The position numbers were made by a program, and so were the translations under genes. The notes beneath the pieces were generated by a model that did no database searches, was not told the DNA's origin, and was given only the letters and a program-made list of their open reading frames with translations. From Mimachlamys varia (lineage: Eukaryota; Mollusca; Bivalvia; Pectinida; Pectinidae), in the NCBI GenBank assembly GCA_947623455.1, contig OX392535.1, positions 40,820,688 to 40,884,687 on the forward strand: a stretch of 64,000 nucleotides of DNA. The letters run 5' to 3'. Shown in pieces: positions 43,575 through 55,743 of the stretch; position 1 is the stretch's first letter, and each line of letters starts with the position of its first letter.

Positions 43575-43848
43575 CCTGAATATAATATAATTAACAAAAG
43601 CTGGAAAAAATGCAAAAAATAGCAACCACCTAATGGAACCAATATATACAAAAAACTGGTACTCACCTGCAATCCAGCATGATATTCCACACCAGCACAC
43701 TCACCTGTTATCAGTTGACAACGCTCCAGTAGACCAACGTATAGGATAGAAAGGAAAAGAAGAAGTCCTAGTCGGAATCCGTCAATCAATAAAACCTAAC
43801 ATAATCAATCTAATCGGAGTTTTATTCCCGCACAAACTAACGTTGGCT

Positions 43849-43866
43849 ATCCCACCGCTGCCACCA
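43849..43866 (-). other. Primer-binding site matching tRNA-Leu
   Basis: The + strand reads ATCCCACCGCTGCCACCA. This equals, from memory, the 3' end of animal tRNA-Leu including CCA, so the minus-strand RNA has the complementary TGGTGGCAGCGGTGGGAT. It stands 3 nt inside the 5' LTR, the normal place for minus-strand priming. Confidence 0.8.
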
Positions 43867-43869
43867 ATT

Positions 43870-45342
43870 TGTTAACGTGGAACAAGCGTCGATTGTTTAT
43901 TCGGGAAATGAACACTGAGAAAATTGATTACAAAACTATGATAATGTTTATTTACAATGAAGATCAAATATAAAGCAGTATATATTTACAAATCAACAAA
44001 CACACTCACTAGCTCACACACTCTCATTAAGATGTAGCCTTAAATGTCAATGTAGCTTCACCAAATGACCAACCGCAAAGTTCCAACTAAAGTCAGCTCA
44101 ATCCAGAGCCAATGCAATGAATGCAATGACGAGGTTAATCCCACTCAATCCTGAGCCACTGCAGTAAATGCAGCTAGCAACATGTCCAACTCAATCCAGA
44201 GCCCATGTAAGATAAATAAGCAAAACCTTGCTTAAAATCGCCTCACTTGTGTCTACGACACGACAGGAACCCTCTACTAATGGGGTTTACAGTTCCTCAA
44301 GCGGATGACTCACTGAAGCTAGAGTACCAGTCGCCAACCTTGCCGCATAGACGCCCTCATGGTTGCACTACCCTAGCTGACCTTGACCTGATGGCGAATA
44401 GGATGTCCTTTCAGTCGGTCCTGATGCTAAGGTAGATATTAGCGCATAGGCCTGACTGGTCCTGTCTTTCCAGCACCGCTTGTAAATCCCGGCATGTGAA
44501 GCTACAATAATTAATTAATTACAATAGTTACATTATCGCTCACATTTTCATACTGTCCTAAGATATACTTTAAGTTCAAAACAACAATGATAAAATTACC
44601 TTTACTAATTACCAGTATGTATACTACTACTTAATAACACACTAAACTATATTTTAAATACGAACTAATGTTGTGCGGCTCCGTAATATACCTAAAATAC
44701 CCTAAAATCGTACAATCCGCAATATTACACTCTACGGCTTCCATACATTTTTCACCCACGCGCGAACACGCCACGCTTAACACTCTGACAATAGAACAGG
44801 GCTTCCATAGATTTATAAACAGGTGAAACCCACGATACAAACTACATAATTTTATATACAATCTTCAAAGTAACACATATATTGGATATATGATCCTTCC
44901 ACAAAAATAATATATAAATTATAGCATGAAACAACTTAATACAACAAATTCCTACCTACATACGATACAAATGGTCACGGTTGACTGGAGCGCACACATA
45001 CCTAGATTGTTTGACCCGATAATAACACGGTACAATGCAATAATACCGACTAAAACAGGACAGAAATAAGGTAGAAAGTATGCTTACCACAGTCTGTTGT
45101 CTGTGCCTGGTTCACATGATGTAAGATATCGGTAAATCCATACCGGGTACACTAGACAAAGAAATCATGTCTATCGATGTAAACATCTCCGCCCGTGCAC
45201 ACTTACCCGTGACGTATTTCCGCTAAGGAGTACCGCGCTATTCAAAATACTTACCCCGGCAATCAGTAACAATAGCAACTATACAAAGACATAACTAACA
45301 AAAATATATACAGAATAGCAAAATAGATATGCTTGCGTGACA
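43870..45342 (-). repeat. 5' LTR (1,473 bp)
   Basis: Partner of 37,770-39,242, displaced by exactly 6,100 bp. It is much longer than the element's leader and should hold the promoter (see TATA motif at 44,850). Short frames inside it are not genes. Confidence 0.93.
44850..44858 (-). promoter_or_regulatory. TATA-like box in 5' LTR
   Basis: The minus strand reads TATATAAAA, the best TATA match I found in the LTR, roughly 490 bp from its 5' end. Transcription would then start near 44,820. The 3' LTR carries the same motif at 38,750-38,758. No start-site data exist here. Confidence 0.35.
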
Positions 45343-45347
45343 CAGGG
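45343..45347. repeat. Right target-site duplication CAGGG
   Basis: Follows the right LTR and continues TACGGGTGGTAATAGCC, the exact continuation of the monomer cut at 37,769. Confidence 0.75.
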
Positions 45348-48059
45348 TACGGGTGGTAATAGCCAACGAAACGTCACACAAAACACTTACTGGTTGTAAT
45401 GAAGGTGACAGGGTACGGGTGGTAATAGCCAACGAAACGTCACACTAAATACTAACTGGTTGTGATTAAGGTGACAGAGTACGTGTGGTAATAGCCAACG
45501 AAACGTCGCACAAAATACTTACTGGTTGTGTTGAAGGCGACATGATACGTGTGGTACCAGCCAACGAAACGTCACACTAAACACTTACTGGTTGTAATGA
45601 AGGTGACAGGTCAGGTGTCGTACTAGCCAAAAAAACGTCACACTTAACACTTACTGGTTGTAATGAAGGTGACAGGTCACGTGTCGTACTAGCAAAAAAA
45701 ACTTCACACTGAACACTTACTGGTTGTGATGAAGGTGACAGGGTACGTGTCGTACTAGTCATAGTAACGTCACACAAAACACTTACTGGTTGTAATAAAG
45801 GTGACAGAGTACGTGTGGTACTAGTCATAGAAACGTCACACTAAACACTTACTGTTTGTAATGAAGGTAACAGGGGACGTGTCGTACTAGCCAACGAAAC
45901 ATCACACAAAACACTTACTGTTTGTAATGAAGGTGACAGGGTACGGGTGGTAACAGCCAACGAAACGTCACACAAAACACTTACTGGTTGTGATGAAGGT
46001 GACAGGGTACGTGTGGTATCAGCCAACGAAACGTCACACTAAACACTTAATGGTTTTAATGAAGGTGACAGGGTACGGGTGGTAATAGCCAACGAACCGT
46101 CACACTAAATATTTACTAATTGTGATGAAGGTGACAGGATGCGTGTGGTATCAGCCAACGAAACGTCACACAAAACACTTAGTGGTTGTAATGAAGGTGA
46201 CAGGGTACGGGTGGTAATAGCCAACGAAACGTCACACTAAATACTTACTGGTTGTGATAAAGGTGACATGATACGTGTGGTAATAGCCTACGAAACGTCA
46301 CACTAAACACTTACTGGTTGTGTTGAAGGCGACATGGTACGTGTGGTACCAGCCAACGAAACGTCACACAAAACACTTACTGGTTGTAATGAAGGTGACA
46401 GGGTACGGATGGTAATAGCCAACGAAACGTCACACAAAACACTTACTGGTTGTAATGAAGGTAACAGGGTACGTGTGGTAATAGCCAACGAAACGTCACA
46501 CAAAACACTTACTGGTTGTGATGAAGGCGACATGGTACATGTGGTACTAGCCAACGAAACGTCACAAAAACACTTACTGGTTGTGTTGAAGGCGACATGG
46601 TACGTGTGGTAATAGCCAACGAAACGTCACAAAAAATACGTACTGGTTGTGTTGAAGGCGACATGGTACGTGTGGTATCAGCCAACGAAACGTCACACTA
46701 AACACTTACTGGTTGTAATGAAGGTGACAGGTCAGGTGTCGTACTAGCCAAAAAAACGTCACACTAAACGCTTACTGGTGGTAATGAAGGTGACAGGTCA
46801 CGTGTCGTACTAGCCAAAAAAACTTCACACTGAACACTTACTGGTTGTGATGAAGGTGACAGGGTACGTGTCGTACTAGTCATAGTAACGTCACACAAAA
46901 CACTTACTGGTTGTAATGAAGGTGACAGGGTACGTGTCGTACTAGTCATAGAAACGTCACACAAAACACTTACTGTTTGTAATGAAGGTGACAGGGGACG
47001 TGTCGTACTAGCCAACGAAACATCACACAAAACACTTACTGGTTGTAATGAAGCTGACAGGGTACGGGTGGTAACAGCCAACGAAACGTCACACAAAACA
47101 CTTACTGGTTGTGATGAAGGTGACAGGGTACGTGTGGTATCAGCCAACGAAACGTCACACTAAACACTTACTGGTTTTAATGAAGGTGACAGGGTACGTG
47201 TGGTAATAGCCAACGAACCGTCACACTAAATATTTACTAATTGTGATGAAGGTGACAGGATGCGTGTGGTAATAGCCAACGAACCGTCACACTAAATACT
47301 TACTGGTTGTGATGAAGGTGACAGGGTACGTGTGGTAATAGCCAACGAACCGTCACACTAAATAGTTACTAATTGTGATGAAGGTGACAGGATGCGTGTG
47401 GTACTAGCCAACGAAACGTCACACAAAACACTTACTGGTTGTGTTGAAGGCGACATGGTACGTGTGGTACCAGCCAACGAAACGTCACAAAAAATACGTA
47501 CTGGTTGTGTTGAAGGCGACATGATACGTGTGGTACCAGCCAAAGAAACGTCATACTTAACACTTACTGGTTGTAATGAAGGTGACAGGTCACGTGTCGT
47601 ACTAGCCAAAAAAACGTCACACTAAACGCTTACTGGTGGTAATGAAGGTGACAGGTCACGTGTCGTACTAGCCAAAAAAACTTCACACTGAACACTTACT
47701 GGTTGTGATGAAGGTGACAGGGTACGTGTCGTACTAGTCATAGTAACGTCACACAAAACACTTACTGGTTGTAATGAAGGTGACAGGGTACGTGTCGTAC
47801 TAGTTATAGAAACGTCACACTAAACACTTACTGTTTGTAATGAAGGTGACAGGGGACGTGTCGTACTAGCCAACGAAACATCACACAAAGCACTTACTGG
47901 TTGTAATGAAGCTGACAGGGTACGGGTGGTAACAGCCAACGAAACGTCACACAAAACACTTACTGGTTGTGATGAAGGTGACAGGGTACGTGTGGTATCA
48001 GCCAACGAAACGTCACACTAAACACTTACTGGTTTTAATGAAGGTGACAGGGTACGGGT

Positions 48060-50040
48060 GGTAATAGCCAACGAACCGTCACACTAAATATTTACTAATT
48101 GTGATGAAGGTGACAGGATGCGTGTGGTATCAGCCAACGAAACGTCACACAAAACACTTACTGGTTGTAATGAAGGTGACAGGGTACGGGTGGTAATAGC
48201 CAACGAAACGTCACACTGAACACTTACTGGTTGTAATGAAGGTGACAGGGTACGGGTGGTAATAGCCAACGAAACGTCACACTAAATACTTACTGGTTGT
48301 GATCAAGGTGACATGATACGTGTGGTAATAGCCTACGAAACGTCACACTAAACACTTACTGGTTGTGTTGAAGGCGACATGGTACGTGTGGTACCAGCCG
48401 ACGAAACGTCACACAAAACACTTACTGGTTGTAATGAAGGTGACAGGGTACGGGTGGTAATAGCCAACGCAACGTCACACAAAACACTTACTGGTTGTAA
48501 TGAAGGTAACAGGGTACGTGTGGTAATAGCCAACGAAACGTCACACAAAACACTTACTGGTTGTGATGAAGGCGACATGGTACATGTGGTACTAGCCAAC
48601 GAAACGTCACAAAAAACACTTACTGGTTGTGTTGAAGGCGACATGGTACGTGTGGTACCAGCCAACGAAACGTCACAAAAAATACGTACTGGTTGTGTTG
48701 AAGGCGACATGGTACGTGTGGTACCAGCCAACGAAACGTCACACTAAACACTTACTGGTTGTAATGAAGGTGACAGGTCAGGTGTCGTACTAGCCAAAGA
48801 AACGTCACACTTAACACTTACTGGTTGTAATGAAGGTGACAGGTCACGTGTCGTACTAGCCAAAAAAACGTCACACTAAACGCTTACTGGTGGTAATGAA
48901 GGTGACAGGTCACGTGTCGTACTAGCCAACGAAACGTCACACTAAACATTTACTGGTTGTGATGAAGGTGACAGGGTACGTGTCGTACTAGTCATAGAAA
49001 CGTCACACAAAACACTTACTGGTTGTAATGAAGGTGACAGAGTACGTGTGGTACTAGCCAACGAACCGTCACACTAAATATTTACTAATTGTGATGAAGG
49101 TGACAGGATGCGTGTGGTATCAGCCAACGAAACGTCACACAAAACACTTACTGGTTGTAATGAAGGTGACAGGGTACGGGTGGTAATAGCCAACGAAACG
49201 TCACACTGAACACTTACTGGTTGTAATGAAGGTGACAGGGTACGGGTGGTAATAGCCAACGAAACGTCACACTAAATACTTACTGGTTGTGATAAAGGTG
49301 ACATGATACGTGTGGTAATAGCCTACGAAACGTCACACTAAACACTTACTGGTTGTGTTGAAGGCGACATGGTACGTGTGGTACCAGCCAACGAAACGTC
49401 ACACAAAACACTTACTGGTTGTAATGAAGGTGACAGGGTACGGGTGATAATAGCCAACGAAACGTCACACAAAACACTTACTGGTTGTAATGAAGGTAAC
49501 AGGGTACGTGTGGTAATAGCCAACGAAACGTCACACAAAACACTTACTGGTTGTGATGAAGGCGACATGGTACATGTGGTACTAGCCAACGAAACGTCAC
49601 AAAAAACACTTACTGGTTGTGTTGAAGGCGACATGGTACGTGTGGTACCAGCCAACGAAACGTCACAAAAAATACGTACTGGTTGTGTTGAAGGCGACAT
49701 GGTACGTGTTGTACCAGCCAACGAAACGTCACACTAAACACTTACTGGTTGTAATGAAGGTGACAGGTCAGGTGTCGTACTAGCCAAAGAAACGTCACAC
49801 TTAACACTTACTGGTTGTAATGAAGGTGACAGGTCACGTGTCGTACTAGCCAAAAAAACGTCACAATAAACGCTTACTGGTGGTAATGAAGGTGACAGGT
49901 CACGTGTCGTACTAGCCACCGAAACGTCACACTAAACATTTACTGGTTGTGATGAAGGTGACAGGGTACGTGTCGTACTAGTCATAGAAACGTCACACAA
50001 AACACTTACTGGTTGTAATGAAGGTGACAGAGTACGTGTG
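48060..50040. repeat. 990-bp higher-order repeat, two copies
   Basis: The variant order at 48,060-49,050 recurs at 49,050-50,040 (exactly 15 monomers), seen for example as CACTAAATATTTACTAATTG at 48,082 and 49,072. Copies differ at several single bases, more than the 2,505-bp copies do. Confidence 0.8.
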
Positions 50041-50669
50041 GTACTAGCCAACGAAACGTCACACAAAACACTTACTGGTTGTGATGAAGGCGACATGGTA
50101 CATGTGGTACTAGCCAACGAAACGTCACACAAAATACTTACTGGTTGTGATTAAGGTGACAGAGTACGTGTCGTACTAGCCAACGAAACGTCACACAAAA
50201 CACTTACTGGTTGTAATGAAGGTGACAGGTCACGTGTCGTACTAGCCAACGAAACGTCACACTAAACACTTACTGGTTGTAATGGAAGTGACAATTCACG
50301 TGTCGTACTAGCCAAAGAAACGTCACACTAAACACTTACTGGTTGTGATGAAGGTGACAGGGTACGTGTCGTACTAGTCATAGTAACGTCACACAAAACA
50401 CTTACTGGTTGTAATGAAGGTAACAGAGTACGTGTTGTACGAGCCAACGAAACGTCACACAAAACACTTACTGGTTGTAATGAAGGTGACAGGGTACGTG
50501 TTGTTCTAGCCAACGAAACGTCACACAAAACACTTAATGGTGATGATGAAGGTGACAGAGTACGTGTCGTACGAGCCAACGAAATGTCACACTTTACACT
50601 TACTGGTTGTAATGAAGGTGACAGGTCACGTGTCGTACTAGCCAACGAAACGTCACACAACAACACTTA

Positions 50670-53600
50670 ATGGTTGTAATTAAGGTGACAAGGTACGGGT
50701 GGTAATAGCCTACGAAACGTCACACTAAACACTTACTGTTTGTAATGAAGGTGACAGGGGACGTGTCGTACTAGCCAACGAAACGTCACACAAGACACTT
50801 ACTGGTTGTGATGAAGGTGACATGGTACGTGTGGTATCGGCCAACGAAACGTCACACAAAACACTTACTGGTTGTAATGAAGGTGACAGGTCACGTGTCG
50901 TACTAGCCAACGAAACGTCACACTAAACACTTACTGGTTGTAATGAAGGTGACAAGTCACGTGTCGTACTAGCCAAAGAAACGTCACACTAAACACTTAC
51001 TGGTTGTGATGAAGGTGACAGGGTTCGTGTCGTACTAGTCATAGTAACGTCACACAAAACACTTACTGGTTGTAATGAAGGTAACAGAGTACGTGTTGTA
51101 CGAGCCAACGAAACGTCACACAAAACACTAACTGGTGGTAATGAAGGTGACAGGGTACCTGTTGTACTAGCCAACGAAACGTCACACTAAACACTTACTG
51201 GTGATGATGAAGGTGACAGGTCACGTGTCGTACTAGCCAACGGAACGTCACACAAAAACACTTACTGGTGGTAATGAAGGTGACAGGGTACGTGTCGTAC
51301 GAGCCAACGAAATGTCACACTTTACACTTACTGGTTGTAATGAAGGTGGCAGGTCACGTGTCGTACTAGCCAACGAAACATCACACAAAAACACTGAATG
51401 GTTGTAATTAAGGTGACAAGGTACGGGTGGTAATAGCCAACGAAACGTCACACTAAACACTTACTGTTTGTAATGAGGGTGACAGGGGACGTGTCGTACT
51501 AGCCAAAGAAACGTCACAAAAGACACTTACTGGTTGTGATGAAGGTGTCAGGGTACGTGTGGTATCAGCCAACGAAACGTCACACAAAACACTTACTGGT
51601 TGTAATGAAGGTAACAGGGTACGGGTGGTAATAGCCAACGAAACGTCACACAAAACACTTACTGGTTGTGATGAAGGCGACATGGTACATGTGGTACTAG
51701 CCAACGAAACGTCACAAAAAACACTTACTGGTTGTGTTGAAGGCGACATGGTACGTGTGGTACCAGCCAACGAAACGTCACAAAAAATACGTACTGGTTG
51801 TGTTGAAGGCGACATGGTACGTGTGGTACCAGCCAACGAAACGTCACACTAAACACTTACTGGTTGTAATGAAGGTGACAGGTCAGGTGTCGTACTAGCC
51901 AAAGAAACGTCACACTTAACACTTACTGGTTGTAATGAAGGTGACAGGTCACGTGTCGTACTAGCCAAAAAAACGTCACACTAAACGCTTACTGGTGGTA
52001 ATGAAGGTGACAGGTCACGTGTCGTACTAGCCAACGAAACGTCACACTAAACATTTACTGGTTGTGATGAAGGTGACAGGGTACGTGTCGTACTAGTCAT
52101 AGAAACGTCACACAAAACACTTACTGGTTGTAATGAAGGTGACAGAGTACGTGTGGTACTAGCCAACGAAACGTCACACAAAACACTTACTGGTTGTGAT
52201 GAAGGCGACATGGTACATGTGGTACTAGCCAACGAAACGTCACACAAATTACTTACTGGTTGTGATTAAGGTGACAGAGTACGTGTCGTACTAGCCAACG
52301 AAACGTCACACAAAACACTTACTGGTTGTAATGAAGGTGACAGGTCACGTGTCGTACTAGCCAACGAAACGTCACACTAAACACTTACTGGTTGTGATGA
52401 AGGTGACAGGGTACGTGTCGTACTAGTCATAGTAACGTCACACAAAACACTTACTGGTTGTAATGAAGGTAACAGAGTACGTGTTGTACGAGCCAACGAA
52501 ACGTCACACAAAACACTTACTGGTTGTAATGAAGGCGACATGGTACATGTGGTACTAGCCAACGAAACGTCACACAAATTACTTACTGGTTGTGATTAAG
52601 GTGACAGAGTACGTGTCGTACTAGCCAACGAAACGTCACACAAAACACTTACTGGTTGTAATGAAGGTGACAGGTCACGTGTCGTACTAGCCAACGAAAC
52701 GTCACACTAAACACTTACTGGTTGTAATGAAGGTGACAGAGTACGTGTCGTACGAGCCAACGAAATGTCACACTTTACACTTACTGGTTGTAATGAAGGT
52801 GACAGGTCACGTGTCGTACTAGCCAACGAAACGTCAACCAACAACACTTAATGGTTGTAATTAAGGTGACAAGGTACGGGTGGTAATAGCCTACGAAACG
52901 TCACACTAAACACTTACTGTTTGTAATGAAGGTGACAGGGGACGTGTCGTACTAGCCAACGAAACGTCACACAAGACACTTACTGGTTGTGATGAAGGTG
53001 ACATGGTACGTGTGGTATCGGCCAACGAAACGTCACACAAAACACTTACTGGTTGTAATGAAGGTGACAGGTCACGTGTCGTACTAGCCAACGAAACGTC
53101 ACACTAAACACTTACTGGTTGTAATGAAGGTGACAAGTCACGTGTCGTACTAGCCAAAGAAACGTCACACTAAACACTTACTGGTTGTGATGAAGGTGAC
53201 AGGGTTCGTGTCGTACTAGTCATAGTAACGTCACACAAAACACTTACTGGTTGTAATGAAGGTAACAGAGTACGTGTTGTACGAGCCAACGAAACGTCAC
53301 ACAAAACACTTTCTGGTGGTAATGAAGGTGACAGGGTACCTGTTGTACTAGCCAACGAAACGTCACACTAAACACTTACTGGTGATGATGAAGGTGACAG
53401 GTCACGTGTCGTACTAGCCAACGGAACGTCACACAAAAACACTTACTGGTGGTAATGAAGGTGACAGGGTACGTGTCGTACGAGCCAACGAAATGTCACA
53501 CTTTACACTTACTGGTTGTAATGAAGGTGGCAGGTCACGTGTCGTACTAGCCAACGAAACGTCACACAAAAACACTGAATGGTTGTAATTAAGGTGACAA

Positions 53601-54551
53601 GGTACGGGTGGTAATAGCCAACGAAACGTCACACTAAACACTTACTGTTTGTAATGAGGGTGACAGGGGACGTGTCGTACTAGCCAAAGAAACGTCACAA
53701 AAGACACTTACTGGTTGTGATGAAGGTGACAGGGTACGTGTGGTATCAGCCAACGAAACGTCACACAAAACACTTACTGGTTGTAATGAAGGTAACAGGG
53801 TACGTGTGGTAATAGCCAACGAAACGTCACACAAAACACTTACTGGTTGTGATGAAGGCGACATGGTACATGTGGTACTAGCCAACGAAACGTCACAAAA
53901 AACACTTACTGGTTGTGTTGAAGGCGACATGGTACGTGTGGTACCAGCCAACGAAACGTCACAAAAAATACGTACTGGTTGTGTTGAAGGCGACATGGTA
54001 CGTGTGGTACCAGCCAACGAAACGTCACACTAAACACTTACTGGTTGTAATGAAGGTGACAGGTCAGGTGTCGTACTAGCCAAAGAAACGTCACACTTAA
54101 CACTTACTGGTGGTAATGAAGGTGACAGGTCACGTGTCGTACTAGCCAAAAAAACGTCACACTAAACGCTTACTGGTGGTAATGAAGGTGACAGGTCACG
54201 TGTCGTACTAGCCAACTAAACGTCACACTAAACATTTACTGGTTGTGATGAAGGTGACAGGGTACGTGTCGTACTAGTCATAGAAACGTCACACAAAACA
54301 CTTACTGATTGTAATGAAGGTGACAGAGTACGTGTGGTACTAGCCAACGAAACGTCACACAAAACACTTACTGGTTGTGATGAAGGCGACATGGTACATG
54401 TGGTACTAGCCAACGAAACGTCACACAAAATACTTACTGGTTGTGATTAAGGTGACAGAGTACGTGTCGTACTAGCCAACGAAACGTCACACAAAACACT
54501 TACTGGTTGTAATGAAGGTGACAGGTCACGTGTCGTACTAGCCAACGAAAC
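50670..54551. repeat. 2,181-bp spaced higher-order repeat
   Basis: A block of about 1.7 kb at 50,670-52,370 recurs at 52,851-54,551 (33 monomers plus 3 bp). Markers include GACAGGGTACCTGTTGTAC, GCCAACGGAACGTCAC and CACTGAATGGTTGTAATTAA. The same block, partly, is found left of the LTR element at about 36,600-37,770, so it predates the insertion. Confidence 0.8.
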
Positions 54552-55743
54552 GTCACACTAAACACTTACTGGTTGTAATGAAGGTGACAATTCACGTGTC
54601 GTACTAGCCAAAGAAACGTCACACTAAACACTTATTGGTTGTGATGAAGGTGACAGGGTACGTGTCGTACTAGTTATAGTAACGTCACACAAAACACTTA
54701 CTGGTTGTAATGAAGGTAACAGAGTACGTGTTGTACGAGCCAACGAAACGTCACACAAAACACTTACTGGTTGTAATGAAGGTGACAGGGTACGTGTTGT
54801 TCTAGCCAACGAAACGTCACACAAAACACTTAATGGTGATGATGAAGGTGACAGAGTACGTGTCGTACGAGCCAACGAAATGTCACACTTTACACTTACT
54901 GGTTGTAATGAAGGTGACAGGTCACGTGTCGTACTAGCCAACGAAACGTCACACAACAACACTTAATGGTTGTAATTAAGGTGACAAGGTACGGGTGGTA
55001 ATAGCCTACGAAACGTCACGCTAAACACTTACTGTTTGTAATGAAGGTGACAGGGGACGTGTCGTACTAGCCAACGAAACGTCACACTAAACACTTACTG
55101 GTTTTAATGAAGGTGACAGGTCACGTGTCGTACTAGCCAACGAAACGTCACACTAAACACTTACTGGTTGTAATGAAGGTGACAGGGTTCGTGTCGTGCT
55201 AGTCATAGTAACGTCACACTAAACACTTACTGGTTGTAATGAAGGTAACAGAGTACGTGTTGTACGAGCCAACGAAACGTCACACAAAACACTTACTGGT
55301 TGTAATGAAGGTGACAGGGTACGTGTTGTTCTAGCCAACGAAACGTCACACAAAACACTTACTGTTTGTAATGAGGGTGACAGGGGACGTGTCGTATTAG
55401 CCAAAGCGTCACAAAAGACACTTACTGGTTGTGATGAAGGTGACAGGGTACGTGTGGTATCAGCCAACGCAACGTCACACAAAACACTTACTGGTTGTAA
55501 TGAAGGTGACAGGGTACGGGTGGTAATAGCCAACGAAACGTCACACAAAACACTTACTGGTTGTAATGAAGGTGACAGGGTACGGGTGGTAATAGCCAAC
55601 GAAACGTCACACTAAATACTAACTGGTTGTGATTAAGGTGACAGAGTACGTGTGGTAATAGCCAACGAAACGTCGCACAAAATACTTACTGGTTGTGTTG
55701 AAGGCGACATGACACGTGTGGTACCAGCCAACGAAAAGTCACA

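Larger units (their letters stand above)
37770..45342 (-). mobile_element. Gmr1-like Ty3/gypsy LTR retrotransposon inserted in the satellite
   Basis: A 7.57-kb element lies on the minus strand: 5' LTR 43,870-45,342, primer-binding site 43,849-43,866, gag-pol 43,574-39,303, 3' LTR 37,770-39,242. In pol the integrase comes before reverse transcriptase. Among Ty3/gypsy elements this Ty1/copia-like order is known from the Gmr1 group. RT, integrase and chromodomain-free GPY/F features are gypsy-like. LTRs differ at 7 positions by eye. There is no env frame. One in-frame TAA in gag probably disables this copy. Confidence 0.93.
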
